DNA of 64,000 nt from Arthrobacter russicus (GCF_031454135.1 NZ_JAVDQF010000001.1:1426001-1490000); one strand, 5' to 3'. Numbered from the stretch's first letter, positions 25,391 through 34,490 are shown. Made by a program: numbers and translations. Notes: generated by a model not told the origin, from the sequence alone.

Positions 25391-26244
25391 TCTGCCAACC
25401 TCTTCGCGTAGATCCGCTGCGACAGGCGCCAACCGAACCCGGCCAGCGCCAACAGGTACACCAGGTGGACCACGGTGAGCCAGGCTGCTTCCGGATAGCC
25501 GAAACTCAGCACCCGGCCCAATTCGGTGGCATGCCACAAGGGTGAAATCCAACCGATCCACTGCAGGAAGACCGGCAACTGGCTCAGTGGGAAGAACGTT
25601 CCGGAAAACAGGAACAATGGGGTCACGATGAACCGCTGCACCATCGCGAACTGGCCGGCGTCGGTTTTCAGCGTGGCCACCCACGCCATCAGCGGCAAGC
25701 CGAAGCTCATTGCGGCCAGACTCGCGGTCAGCACCGAAAGCCATCCCCAGGGCGACGGCGCCGCCTGGAACAAGACCACGATCAGGTAATAGACCGCGGT
25801 GGGCAGCAGGATCCGGATGAAGGTCGAGATGATGTGCCCCTTGGCGATCTGCTCCGGGACCAACGGCGAAGCATGCGGCCCGTAGTAGATCCTGCGCCAG
25901 CGGAACCCGGCCATCACCGGGAACATGAAATCCCCGGCGGCCGACATCAGCGCGGTCGAAGCCACGAGCGCCGGAGCGATGAAAGTCTGGTAACTGACCC
26001 CGGAAAATTGGTTGCTGGTGCTCGAATTCACCAGCGAGGCCAGACCGATCCCCATCGCGAACAGGTACGCCAGCGGGGAACCGATCGAATAGGCGGCAAT
26101 CGAAACCAGCCAGTTCCGCATTTGGCGGAACATGTGCTCTGCGAAATACCAGGAGCCGAAGCGCACAGCCTTGACGGCGGACTGCTCCGGAGTCAACGGA
26201 ACCGGTATTTTGGTCCGTTCCGGGATCGGGTGCGGCTCAGTCAA
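25387..26244 (-). CDS. ABC-2 type exporter permease, second subunit
   Basis: The 285-aa protein has six predicted helices after a proline-rich cytoplasmic N-terminus. The ABC-2 motif is FIVTPLFLFSGTFFPLSQLP, followed by WISPLWHATELGR. It overlaps the upstream ATPase gene by 8 nt and the downstream permease by 4 nt, so the three genes form one tightly coupled operon. It is a paralogue of its neighbour and close to it in length. Confidence 0.87.
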   Translation of the reverse strand: MTEPHPIPERTKIPVPLTPEQSAVKAVRFGSWYFAEHMFRQMRNWLVSIAAYSIGSPLAYLFAMGIGLASLVNSSTSNQFSGVSYQTFIAPALVASTALMSAAGDFMFPVMAGFRWRRIYYGPHASPLVPEQIAKGHIISTFIRILLPTAVYYLIVVLFQAAPSPWGWLSVLTASLAAMSFGLPLMAWVATLKTDAGQFAMVQRFIVTPLFLFSGTFFPLSQLPVFLQWIGWISPLWHATELGRVLSFGYPEAAWLTVVHLVYLLALAGFGWRLSQRIYAKRLAE

Positions 26245-27205
26245 TGAGGCTCCTCCCGGTCAACCGGAGGAACACGTCTTCCAGCGAAGAACGCCGGATC
26301 AGCGAGGTCAAGGGGTGCAATCCCCGACCGGCGATCGCTTCCATCACCTTTTCGCCGTCGTCGGCATAGATCAGCACCCGGTCCGGCAAAGTCTCGATCC
26401 GCTCGCCGATCCCCTGCAGCTCCGTGCCGACCGAGCTGTTGCGTTCCGAACCGAAGCGCAGTTCCACCACCTCGCGCGTCGAATACTCCCGGATCAATGA
26501 CGCCGGTGATCCTTCGGCCATGATGCTGCCTTTGTCCACCACGATCAGCCGGTCGCACAGTTGCTCGGCCTCGTCCATGTAATGCGTGGTCAGAATCAAG
26601 GTGGTACCGGCTTCTTTGAGCCGGAAGAGCCGGTCCCAGAGGATGTGCCGGGCCTGCGGGTCCAGCCCGGTGGTCGGTTCGTCGAGGAGCAGGATTTTCG
26701 GATCGTTGACCAGAGAGCGGGCGATCGTCAAACGCCGTTTCATGCCGCCGGACAGGTCGTCGACCTTGGCGGAGGCCTTTTCGGTCAACTGCGCGAACTC
26801 CAAAAGCTCATCGGCCTTCGGCCTGAGGTAGCTCAGCGGCAGCCCGAAATAACGCCCGTAGACGATCAGGTTGTCCCGGACTTTCAATTCTTCGTCCAGA
26901 TTGTCCTGCTGCGGAACCACGCCCAGATGGGCGCGCACCTGCGGGCCGTGTTTTTCCGGATCCAGGCCCATGATCGTCAAGTCGCCCGAGGTCCGTTGCG
27001 AAACCCCGCCGATCATCCGCATGGTGGTCGATTTGCCGGCTCCATTCGGGCCGAGCAGGCCGAAGGACTCCCCCGGCGCGACGTCGAAGGAAATGCCGTC
27101 GACCGCGGTGAAATCGCCGTAGCTTTTGGTCAGCGCACGCGCGGAAACCACCGCATCCGCGGTGGTCGGGTGGGGTGATGCCGGAGCGATTTCTTCGTTG
27201 AGCAC
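26237..27205 (-). CDS. ABC exporter ATP-binding protein (DrrA/NodI-like)
   Basis: Cytoplasmic ATPase of the exporter. The 322-aa protein has Walker A GPNGAGKST (about residue 53), the Q-loop VVPQQDNLD, signature LSGGMKRRL, Walker B ILLLDEPTTGLD and the H-loop TTHYMDEA. The C-terminal extension of about 90 residues is typical of DrrA-type proteins. The GTG start has no clear ribosome site, and a TACTAG hexamer lies close upstream, so the message may be leaderless. The gene order is ATPase-permease-permease. Confidence 0.91.
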   Translation of the reverse strand: MLNEEIAPASPHPTTADAVVSARALTKSYGDFTAVDGISFDVAPGESFGLLGPNGAGKSTTMRMIGGVSQRTSGDLTIMGLDPEKHGPQVRAHLGVVPQQDNLDEELKVRDNLIVYGRYFGLPLSYLRPKADELLEFAQLTEKASAKVDDLSGGMKRRLTIARSLVNDPKILLLDEPTTGLDPQARHILWDRLFRLKEAGTTLILTTHYMDEAEQLCDRLIVVDKGSIMAEGSPASLIREYSTREVVELRFGSERNSSVGTELQGIGERIETLPDRVLIYADDGEKVMEAIAGRGLHPLTSLIRRSSLEDVFLRLTGRSLID

Positions 27206-27259
27206 CAGAACAGACTAGTACAGGTATTCGATCCTGGTAAGCCCCGTCCCGGCCGGAGC

Positions 27260-27296
27260 GCGAAGGGCCGAACGCATCCAGCGTCCGGCCCTTCGC
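27260..27296 (-). terminator. Terminator-like hairpin after the MMPL gene
   Basis: GCGAAGGGCC (27260-27269) pairs with GGCCCTTCGC (27287-27296), and the stem continues inward with one mismatch. It lies just past the stop of the MMPL gene and upstream of the ABC exporter operon. No T-tract follows. Confidence 0.5.
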
Positions 27297-27302
27297 CACC
27301 GA

Positions 27303-29795
27303 TCAGGCTTTGGCCGCGACTAGATCTTCATCTTTGTCGTCGTCCTGGGGATCAGCGCTGCGCGCTTCGTGCAGGGCCACCACTTTGGCGCCCTCGACGT
27401 CGACGTCGGGCAGGATCTTGTCCAACCAGCGCGGCAGCCACCAGGCGGTTTTGCCCAGCAGGTGCATCGCAGCCGGCACGATCGTCATCCGCACCACGAA
27501 GGCGTCGATCAGCACACCGAAAGCCAGCGCGAATCCGAGCGGGCGGACCATGGTCAGATGCGAGAAAATGAAGCCCGCGAAAACACTGGTCATGATGATC
27601 GCCGCGGCCACCACCACCTTGGCCGCATGGCTGAATCCGGTGCGCACCGCTTGTTTCGCGTTCTCGCCGTGCGCAAAAGCCTCTCGCATCCCGGAGGTGA
27701 TGAAGACCTGGTAGTCCATGGCCAGACCGAAGAGCACCCCAATCAGGATGATCGGCAGGAAGGACAGCACCGCGGCGGGATTGGGCACATCGAACACCGC
27801 GCCGAGCCAGCCCCATTGGTAGACGGCCACCACTGCGCCGAAGCTGGCCGCGAGCGAAAGCAGGAACCCGCCGGTGGCTAGCAACGGCACCACGATGGAG
27901 CGGAAGACCAGCAACAGCAGGAGCAACGACAGCCCGACGACGACGGCCAAGTACAGCGGCAACGCCTCGCCGAGTTTCGCGGAGACATCGACGTTGGCCG
28001 CGGTTTGCCCGGTCAAACCGATCTGCACCCCGGTGTCCGACTTGATCTTGGTTCCGGCTTCGCGAAGGTCGTGCACCACAGTCACGGTGCTGGCGCTTGC
28101 CGGCCCGTCCTTCGGGATCACTTGGAACACCGCGGTGCGCTTGTCGTCGCTCAAGGCAACCGGAACCGCGGCCGTGACGTTTTGCACCGCGCGCAGTTCG
28201 TTCGCGACATTGAACCGCGCCTGCTGCACATCGGCGTCGCTCAGCCCGGCGGGCAACTCGCCGACCACCATGATCGGACCGTTCATGCCGGCGCCGAAAT
28301 TGTTTTCGATCGACTGGTAGGACTTGAAGGCGCTCGAATCGACGGGCTCGGAGCCGCCGTCCGGCAACGCCAGCCGCAGGCTCGCCGCTGGCAGCGCGAC
28401 GACCACGAGCGCCAGCACACTCGCCACCAGGGTCATGATCGGGTGTCGGGTGACGAATCCGCCCCATCCGGAGCCTTTAGCGCTATGCGACTTCGCTTCG
28501 GATTTGGCCTCAGCCTCGCCCGGGTGCAGCTCCGCCTTGCGCCAGGCCCGGCGGGAAATCACCCGTTTGCCGATCAAGCCGAGCACCGCCGGGGTGAGCG
28601 TCAGCGCGATCAGCACCGCGAAGGCGACGGTCGCCGCGGCGGCCAAGCCCAGCACGGAAAGAAACGGCAATCCGGAAATGGTCAACGCAGCCAGCGCGAT
28701 CACCACGGTCAGGCCCGCGAAGAGCACTGCATTGCCACTGGTGCCGGTGGCCTTGGCAATCGATTCGCGCAGGTCCATCCCGCCCAGCAACTGCTGCCGG
28801 TGCCGGTTGACGATGAACAGCGAGTAGTCGATGCCGACTGCCAAACCGAGCATCAAGGCCAGCATCGGCGAAATGGAGCTCATCTCGATCACGCCGGTGA
28901 GCGCGAACGTGCCGCCCACTCCGATTCCGACGCCGATCACCGCCATCAACAACGGCAGTCCGGCCGCGATCAAGGTGCCGAGCATCACGATCAGGACGAT
29001 CGCGGCAATCACCACGCCGATGATTTCGGCCGGGCCGAACAGCTGGGAGACGTCTTCGGTGATCTCCTTGCTGAAATAGACCTCGACGCCGGCGGATTTC
29101 GCCTCGTTGACGATGCTCTGGACATCCTGGCGATCACTGGGCTGCAAGCTGTAGAGCGAGACTTTGAACTGGACCTGGGCCACTGCGGCTTTTCCGTTTT
29201 CGGACACGAAGCGCAAGCCTTGCGACGCCGCGACTTGCTGTTTCGCGGCAGCAAGTTGCGCTTCGCCGGCGGCGGCTTCCGCTTCAGCCGCGGCGAGCTG
29301 GGCCTTGAGCGCCTGGTACTGGGCTTCGACCGCGGCCGGCCGTTGCGGAATGGCTTCCAATTGCGCCAGTTGCGCCTGCCCCGCGGCGAGTTGCGCTGCA
29401 CCGGCGTCGAGCTTTTGCTGGCCGGCTTGGATTTGCGCGGCGGTCCCGTCGATCTGGGCCTGGGTTTCGAACGGGCTCACCGCCGATTGCACGTAGCTCT
29501 TGGTTCCGAGGTTCTGCAAAGCATCGTCGATCGCGCTTTTCTGCGCGTCGCTGAACCCGTTGCCGGATTCGAAGACGATGCCGGCGCTGCCGCCGGCGGA
29601 GGATGGCAAATCGGTTTTGAGCTTGTCCAGCATCCGCTGGGTTTCCGTGCCGGGAATCTGGAAATTGTTGGACATTTGGCCGTGGAAGGCCGCCGCAGCG
29701 CCGCCGGCGCCGAGCAGGATCACCAACCAGAGCGCCACCACCGCCCAACGATGGGTGGCGGAAAATTTTCCGAGTCGATAGAGCAGCAAAGCCAT
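27303..29795 (-). CDS. MMPL family RND-type transporter
   Basis: The 830-aa membrane protein has two RND half-repeats: an N-terminal helix (HRWAVVALWLVILLGAGGAA), two extracytoplasmic domains, and two blocks of about five helices. GLAVGIDYSLFIVNRHR in block 1 and FGLAMDYQVFITSGMREA in block 2 carry the expected proton-relay acidic residues. The first outer domain contains an Ala/Gln-rich heptad stretch, about residues 115-190, that should be coiled coil. MMPL proteins export lipids, siderophores or drugs. It is the second gene of a TetR-MMPL operon, 50 nt after the regulator. Confidence 0.9.
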   Translation of the reverse strand: MALLLYRLGKFSATHRWAVVALWLVILLGAGGAAAAFHGQMSNNFQIPGTETQRMLDKLKTDLPSSAGGSAGIVFESGNGFSDAQKSAIDDALQNLGTKSYVQSAVSPFETQAQIDGTAAQIQAGQQKLDAGAAQLAAGQAQLAQLEAIPQRPAAVEAQYQALKAQLAAAEAEAAAGEAQLAAAKQQVAASQGLRFVSENGKAAVAQVQFKVSLYSLQPSDRQDVQSIVNEAKSAGVEVYFSKEITEDVSQLFGPAEIIGVVIAAIVLIVMLGTLIAAGLPLLMAVIGVGIGVGGTFALTGVIEMSSISPMLALMLGLAVGIDYSLFIVNRHRQQLLGGMDLRESIAKATGTSGNAVLFAGLTVVIALAALTISGLPFLSVLGLAAAATVAFAVLIALTLTPAVLGLIGKRVISRRAWRKAELHPGEAEAKSEAKSHSAKGSGWGGFVTRHPIMTLVASVLALVVVALPAASLRLALPDGGSEPVDSSAFKSYQSIENNFGAGMNGPIMVVGELPAGLSDADVQQARFNVANELRAVQNVTAAVPVALSDDKRTAVFQVIPKDGPASASTVTVVHDLREAGTKIKSDTGVQIGLTGQTAANVDVSAKLGEALPLYLAVVVGLSLLLLLLVFRSIVVPLLATGGFLLSLAASFGAVVAVYQWGWLGAVFDVPNPAAVLSFLPIILIGVLFGLAMDYQVFITSGMREAFAHGENAKQAVRTGFSHAAKVVVAAAIIMTSVFAGFIFSHLTMVRPLGFALAFGVLIDAFVVRMTIVPAAMHLLGKTAWWLPRWLDKILPDVDVEGAKVVALHEARSADPQDDDKDEDLVAAKA

Positions 29796-29845
29796 GGGTT
29801 TCCCGTTTCTCAGTCGTTGACGGTGGGTAGCAGATTCAAGGGTTG

Positions 29846-30472
29846 TTACTGCTCGGGCCGGACGAACCCGGCACCGAGGTGGGCGATCGACCGGATCATC
29901 AGCGCCCGCAGGTCGCGTAGTGACGTTTCATCGATCGCGGCGCCGTTGCGGGCGAACCAGACCTCCATCGCGGCCTTGCCGCAGGCGATCACCGAGCCGA
30001 CCAGGGCCCGCACGTACAGCTCGTCGGTGCTCGCACTGAACCGCGGTTTGGCGGCGGCGATGATCTTGTCGGTGCAGTCGTTCCAGATCTCCAGTTGGAA
30101 TCGGCCGACCGCGTCATGCTGGCCGGCCAAGCTGTAGACCTCGGCGATGGTCGCCAAATGCATCGGATCGGCCAGTGCGATGAGCGCGTTTTGCGCTGCT
30201 TCCAGGATCGGTTCGTCCAAGGGCCGTTCCCGGAACTGCTCGATGGCCAGGTCCAGGAAGGACTCGGTGCTGGAGGCGATGGCCGCCTCCGCGGAAGGGA
30301 AGTAGTTGAAGAAGGTGCGTCGGGAGATTCCGGCCGCGTCAGCCACATTCTCGACCGTGAATCCGCCCATGCCCTTCGTCCGGAGCAAGTCCAAAGCGGC
30401 CTCGGCAATGGCTCCCCGGGTTGCGGTCTTGTTCTTCTCACGGCGGTTTTGGTCCTGCATCAAATCAGTCAC
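29846..30472 (-). CDS. TetR family regulator of the MMPL pump
   Basis: The 208-aa protein has the TetR helix-turn-helix (IAEAALDLLRTKGMGGFTVE, then ISRRTFFNYFPSAEAAI) and a helical effector domain. The GTG at 30472 has no ribosome site, so either leaderless translation or ATG at 30460 is possible. Two copies of CACTAAGTG lie directly upstream, and the MMPL gene lies 50 nt downstream in the same direction. It is predicted to repress itself and the pump. Confidence 0.9.
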   Translation of the reverse strand: MTDLMQDQNRREKNKTATRGAIAEAALDLLRTKGMGGFTVENVADAAGISRRTFFNYFPSAEAAIASSTESFLDLAIEQFRERPLDEPILEAAQNALIALADPMHLATIAEVYSLAGQHDAVGRFQLEIWNDCTDKIIAAAKPRFSASTDELYVRALVGSVIACGKAAMEVWFARNGAAIDETSLRDLRALMIRSIAHLGAGFVRPEQ

Positions 30473-30479
30473 GTAAATA

Positions 30480-30507
30480 CACTAAGTGCATTTTTGCACT
30501 AAGTGCA
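30480..30507. promoter_or_regulatory. Paired TetR operator, CACTAAGTG x2
   Basis: CACTAAGTG occurs at 30480-30488 and 30497-30505, 17 nt apart. The second copy extends to the 13-bp palindrome TGCACTAAGTGCA (30495-30507). It lies between the TetR gene and the divergent PEP-mutase-like gene, so it could control both. Confidence 0.75.
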
Positions 30508-30519
30508 AACTCGTGAGAA

Positions 30520-31419
30520 GTGATCTCCGGCACAATTTCGCCGGAACCCAGATCGCGGTCTGGAGTTGTCCGCAATGCCCTGGTGCCGGAGGACCCGGTC
30601 TGGCTGAATGAGGGCATCACAAAAGACCTCACGGAGTCCTTCACCGCCCTGCACCAGGACCTGCTCGTCCTGCCCAACGCCTGGGACGCGGCGTCCGCCC
30701 GGTTGATGGTGCGCGCCGGCGCCGCGGCTGTCGCCACCAGCAGCTCCGCGGTGTCCTGGTCGCATGGCTACCCGGACGGAAACCGGCTGCCCTTCGAACT
30801 CGCCTTGGCGACCATCGCCCGGATCAGCCGATCCGTCGGAGTACCGGTGAGCGCGGACATCGAGTCCGGTTATGCGGACGACGATGCCGGGCTTTCGGCC
30901 AATGCCCGGGCGGTCATCGACGCCGGCGCCGCCGGAGTGAACCTCGAAGACTCCGGTACCGCCGGGCTGCTCGGCGTCGATCACGCCGCACACCGGATCG
31001 GCGTGGTCCGGGCGGCCGCCCAGGCAGCCGGCCTCGGGCTCTTCATCAACGCCCGCACCGACGTCTTCCTGGCCGGGAATCCGCCGCAGGACGGCGTGCG
31101 GCAAGTCATCGAACGGAGCCGCGCCTATCTGGAGGCCGGGGCCAGCGGCGTCTTCGTGCCGGGGCTGCTGGATCTGGACAAGCTGGCCGAGATTACCGCG
31201 GCCGTCGATGCCCCGGTGAACGTGCTCGCCGGCCCCAGCGCGCCGAGCGTCGCGGAACTCAAAGCGGCCGGAGTGCGCCGCATTTCGGTGGGCAACGACC
31301 TCGCCGGACTCGCCTATGCCACCGCGGAACGTGCTGCGCAGCAGATCCTGGAAACCGGCGAGTTCACGGCATTGCGAGGCGCCGCCGACTACGGGGCCAT
31401 GCAGCAACTGTTCCAGTAA
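30520..31419 (+). CDS. Isocitrate lyase/PEP mutase superfamily protein
   Basis: The 299-aa protein (start uncertain) has the family signatures LLVLPNAWDAASARLMVRAG, AVATSSSAVSWSHGYPDG, PVSADIESGY, GVNLEDS and FINARTDVFL. These place it in the small phosphoenolpyruvate mutase-like group that breaks or rearranges C-C or C-P bonds in 2-oxo/phosphonate acids. The exact reaction is unknown. The first 30 residues look non-conserved. GTG at 30520 is the longest frame, and GTG at 30583 is an alternative; neither has a good ribosome site. It is divergent from the TetR-MMPL operon and convergent with folD. Confidence 0.85.
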   Translation: MISGTISPEPRSRSGVVRNALVPEDPVWLNEGITKDLTESFTALHQDLLVLPNAWDAASARLMVRAGAAAVATSSSAVSWSHGYPDGNRLPFELALATIARISRSVGVPVSADIESGYADDDAGLSANARAVIDAGAAGVNLEDSGTAGLLGVDHAAHRIGVVRAAAQAAGLGLFINARTDVFLAGNPPQDGVRQVIERSRAYLEAGASGVFVPGLLDLDKLAEITAAVDAPVNVLAGPSAPSVAELKAAGVRRISVGNDLAGLAYATAERAAQQILETGEFTALRGAADYGAMQQLFQ

Positions 31420-31425
31420 CCCGCC

Positions 31426-31480
31426 GAGCGTTGACTTATGGCGGGTTGGCAAGCCGCAGACCCGCCATAAGTCAACGCTC
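31426..31480. terminator. 21-bp perfect hairpin between convergent genes
   Basis: Arms 31426-31446 and 31460-31480 are perfect reverse complements around a 13-nt loop. The hairpin lies 6 nt after the stop of the PEP-mutase-like gene and 10 nt before the folD stop on the other strand. It can block transcription from both sides. Its sequence (core TTGACTTATGGCGGG) differs from the 5.1-kb hairpin. Confidence 0.75.
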
Positions 31481-31490
31481 GAAGCCGGGT

Positions 31491-32372
31491 CTAGCGCTGT
31501 GCGGCCTCCGCCGCCTGCACCACATTGGACATCAGCAGCGCCCGGGTCATCGGTCCGACACCGCCGGGGTTCGGCGAGATCCAAGCTGCGATCTCGGCCA
31601 CGTCCGGGGCGATGTCGCCCAGCAGTTTCGACTTGCCGGTGGTTTCGTCGCGTTCGCGGGACACCCCGACGTCGAGCACCACCGCTCCGGGCTTGAGGTC
31701 CGCCGCTTTGATCAGGTGTGCGACGCCGACTGCGGAAATCACCACATCCGCTTGGCGCAAGTGCGCGGCCAGGTCCGCGGTCCCGGTGTGCGTCAAAGTC
31801 ACCGTGGCATTGATCGCGCGCCGGGTGAGCAACAGCCCCAGCGCCCGGCCCACGGTGATCCCGCGGCCGACGACGACCACGTGCTTGCCGGCCAGTTCGA
31901 TGCCGTTGCGCTGCATCAACTCGATCGTGCCGACCGGGGTGCAGGGCAGCGGCGAGTCGATTTCACCGTTGACATTGAGCACCAAGCGACCCAGATTCAC
32001 CGGGTGCAGCCCATCCGCGTCCTTGGCCGGGTCGATCCGCTCCAACACGGCCTGCTCGTCCAGATGCTTGGGCAGCGGGATCTGCACCAGGATGCCGTGC
32101 ACCTCCGGATTGGCGTTGAGTTCGTCGATCACCGCGTCGAGCTCTTCCTGGGTGGTTTCCGCGGCGAGCTGACGCTCGAACGACGCCAGACCGAGCCCTT
32201 GGGCGTCTTGGTGTTTCATCTTGACGTAGGAGTGGCTCGGCGCATCGTCGCCGACCAGCACGGTGGCCAAGCCGGGAGTGACCCCCTGCGCCTTGAGCGC
32301 CGCGATCCGCTCGACCAGCTCGGATTTGACCGCGGCGGCCGCCAGCTTGCCGTCCAGAATCTTCGCCGCCAT
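31491..32372 (-). CDS. folD: Methylenetetrahydrofolate dehydrogenase/cyclohydrolase
   Basis: Bifunctional enzyme interconverting 5,10-methylene-THF and 10-formyl-THF. The 293-aa protein has the substrate-site motif [16 protein letters not shown] with catalytic Y and K near residues 49-53, PLPKHLD in the middle, and the NADP-binding loop [18 protein letters not shown]. The last has Ala where many homologues have Pro. It starts 2 nt after the glyA stop, so glyA-folD are one operon under the ZTP riboswitch at about 33750-33840. Confidence 0.95.
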   Translation of the reverse strand: MAAKILDGKLAAAAVKSELVERIAALKAQGVTPGLATVLVGDDAPSHSYVKMKHQDAQGLGLASFERQLAAETTQEELDAVIDELNANPEVHGILVQIPLPKHLDEQAVLERIDPAKDADGLHPVNLGRLVLNVNGEIDSPLPCTPVGTIELMQRNGIELAGKHVVVVGRGITVGRALGLLLTRRAINATVTLTHTGTADLAAHLRQADVVISAVGVAHLIKAADLKPGAVVLDVGVSRERDETTGKSKLLGDIAPDVAEIAAWISPNPGGVGPMTRALLMSNVVQAAEAAQR

Positions 32373-32374
32373 GC

Positions 32375-33655
32375 TCAGCTTTCGATTCCGGGGTACAGCG
32401 GGAAAGCTTCGGCGAGTGTGGCCACCCGGGCCCGCAAAGCCTCGGCATCTGCGGCACTTCCCGCCTTGAGCGCCTCGGCGATGATCTCAGCCACCTCGCT
32501 GAACTCGGCTGCGCCGAACCCCCGGGTCGCCAACGCCGGGGTGCCGATCCGCAGCCCGGAGGTGACCATTGGCGGGCGCGGATCGAAGGGCACCGCATTG
32601 CGGTTCACCGTGATGCCGACGCTGTGCAGCAGGTCCTCGGCCTGCTGGCCGTCCAACGCGGAATTGCGCAGGTCGACGAGCACCAGGTGCACATCGGTGC
32701 CGCCGGTGAGCACCGAGACGCCGGCTGCCGCGAGATCAGGCTGGTTGAGCCGCTCGGCCAAGATTTTGGCGCCTTCGATCACACGGCCCTGGCGTTCCTT
32801 GAACTCCGCACCGGCGGCGACCTTGAACGCCACCGCTTTGGCCGCGATGACGTGCATCAGCGGGCCGCCCTGCTGGCCCGGGAACACCGCCGAGTTGAGC
32901 TTTTTGGCCCACTCCTGCTTGGCCAGGATCACACCGGAGCGCGGCCCGGCGAGCGTCTTGTGCACGGTCGAGGTGACGACGTCGGAGTACGGCACCGGGG
33001 ACGGGTGCAGGCCGGCCGCGACCAACCCGGCGAAATGCGCCATGTCGGTCCAGAGCAAAGCACCGACTTCATCGGCAATCGAGCGGAACGCGGCGAAATC
33101 GAGGTGGCGCGGGTACGCGGACCATCCGGCAATGATCACCTGCGGCTTTTCGGCTTTCGCCTGTTCCCGGAGCTTGTCCATATCGATCCGGAAGCTGTCT
33201 GCTTCGACTTGGTAAGCCGCGACTTCATAGAGTTTGCCGGAGAAATTCAGTTTCATGCCGTGAGTGAGGTGGCCACCGTGGGCCAGCGAAAGCCCCAGGA
33301 TCTTGTCTCCGGGGTTGATCATCGCGGCGAGCGCCGCCGCATTGGCCTGGGCGCCGGAGTGCGGCTGGACATTGGCGTACTCGGCGCCGAAGAGGTCTTT
33401 GACCCGTTCGATGGCGAGATTCTCGGCGACGTCGACGAATTCGCAGCCGCCGTAATAGCGGCGCCCCGGATAGCCTTCGGCGTATTTGTTGGTCAGCACC
33501 GAACCCTGGGCTTCCAGGACCGCACGCGGCGCGAAGTTCTCCGAGGCGATCATTTCCAGGGTATTGCGCTGACGGCCCAATTCGTCCTGCAGGACTTGGG
33601 CGATTTCCGGATCGAGTTCTGCGAGCGGGGTGTTTGACAAAGCATCTGTGGACAT
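32375..33655 (-). CDS. glyA: Serine hydroxymethyltransferase
   Basis: PLP enzyme converting serine and THF to glycine and methylene-THF, the main source of one-carbon units. The 426-aa protein has [11 protein letters not shown] near the N-terminus, the [13 protein letters not shown] substrate loop, and the PLP-lysine motif [19 protein letters not shown] at 33655 is chosen over a TTG 6 nt upstream because AGGAG lies 7 nt before it. The leader holds a ZTP riboswitch, and folD follows directly. Confidence 0.96.
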   Translation of the reverse strand: MSTDALSNTPLAELDPEIAQVLQDELGRQRNTLEMIASENFAPRAVLEAQGSVLTNKYAEGYPGRRYYGGCEFVDVAENLAIERVKDLFGAEYANVQPHSGAQANAAALAAMINPGDKILGLSLAHGGHLTHGMKLNFSGKLYEVAAYQVEADSFRIDMDKLREQAKAEKPQVIIAGWSAYPRHLDFAAFRSIADEVGALLWTDMAHFAGLVAAGLHPSPVPYSDVVTSTVHKTLAGPRSGVILAKQEWAKKLNSAVFPGQQGGPLMHVIAAKAVAFKVAAGAEFKERQGRVIEGAKILAERLNQPDLAAAGVSVLTGGTDVHLVLVDLRNSALDGQQAEDLLHSVGITVNRNAVPFDPRPPMVTSGLRIGTPALATRGFGAAEFSEVAEIIAEALKAGSAADAEALRARVATLAEAFPLYPGIES

Positions 33656-33749
33656 CGACAACTCCTGGGCGTGAGGTGGTGTTCTATGGTCAGGCTACCG
33701 GCTGGTGCGGTCCAAACATCAATGTTTATTGCGGCACCACCGTGAACAT

Positions 33750-33840
33750 GACCCCGGTCCCAGGCGTACGATCCATGGTCTGCATGCGTGCCGCTCCCCG
33801 GTGGTAGGCCACCTTACGCCAGTCGCGACCTGCCCAGCTT
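33750..33840 (-). promoter_or_regulatory. ZTP/ZMP (pfl) riboswitch in the glyA-folD leader
   Basis: Read on the minus strand, this leader has the three conserved blocks of the pfl/ZTP aptamer in order: GGTCGCGACTGGCG, TACCACCGGGGAGC and CGCCTGGG. The class senses AICAR phosphates that build up when 10-formyl-THF is short, and it usually controls glyA, folD or purH. Downstream, GGTGGTG could pair with CACCACC just before the ribosome site, which would be a plausible expression platform. Aptamer identity is strong; the switching structure is inference. Confidence 0.9.
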
Positions 33841-33861
33841 AGCCCACCGGGCTCCCCCGTT

Positions 33862-33937
33862 CCACGCCCGTCCAATTCGGGGCTCCAGTGGGCAGGGACG
33901 TCTGAGCCCACTCGATCTGCCGATTGGACGGGCGTGG
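33862..33937. repeat. Composite hairpin between the GNAT gene and the glyA riboswitch
   Basis: Outer arms CCACGCCCGTCCAATTCGG (33862-33880) and CCGATTGGACGGGCGTGG (33920-33937) pair with one bulged T. An inner stem AGTGGGC (33887-33893) pairs with GCCCACT (33906-33912). It begins 11 nt after the GNAT stop and may act as its terminator. The inner CCCACT/AGTGGG resembles the 5.1-kb and 58-kb repeats. Confidence 0.55.
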
Positions 33938-33947
33938 GATGCACGGT

Positions 33948-34490
33948 TCAGTCCGCCCAATCGAAGCTGCTGACCGTGCCGGTTTCGAAGTCTCCGCGCA
34001 GTAGTCCGTAGGCTACCGAGGCCAGGTAGCCGCCGTCGCCAGTCGGCCAGGCTTGCCGGTAGTGGGCTTCTTTCAGGAAGCCCGCTTTCCGGAAGGCCTT
34101 GCGCATTGCCAAGTTGTCTTCCCTGGTTTGCCCTTCCAGTCTGCGCACCGACGGGAATCGTTCGAAGACCTGTCCCGCCAAGGCACGAAGTATCGGTACC
34201 GCCAGGCCTCGGCCCCGATACTGCTCGGCCAGGCGCAGATCGAAAACCGGGTTGCCGCCGTCGGCCAGGTCGGCGAGGTCCTCCAGCGCGAGGTAGCCGA
34301 TACGCTCCGGCGCTTCGATCCAGAAGGCTTCGCGATCCGAGTTCCAGTAGTGGCCGGCCGCGATGCGGTGCCGCACCGCAACTTCGTCCAGTCTCGCGCT
34401 GCCGTGGAACGGCCACTCGTTCCGGCAGAGGAAGGCCACCAGCTCAGCTGCCTCGGCAGCCGGATCGATCGGGTTGAATCGGATCTGCAT
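33948..34490 (-). CDS. GNAT family N-acetyltransferase
   Basis: The 180-aa protein has a GNAT core with the acetyl-CoA loop QYRGRGLAVPIL (about residues 90-101) and the following TREDNLAMRKAFRKAGFLKEAHYR, typical of RimJ/RimL-like enzymes. The N-terminal half is variable. It is the gene upstream of the glyA leader on the same strand but is separated from it by the composite hairpin, so it is likely a separate unit. It is divergent from the flavoprotein gene. The substrate is unknown. Confidence 0.82.
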   Translation of the reverse strand: MQIRFNPIDPAAEAAELVAFLCRNEWPFHGSARLDEVAVRHRIAAGHYWNSDREAFWIEAPERIGYLALEDLADLADGGNPVFDLRLAEQYRGRGLAVPILRALAGQVFERFPSVRRLEGQTREDNLAMRKAFRKAGFLKEAHYRQAWPTGDGGYLASVAYGLLRGDFETGTVSSFDWAD

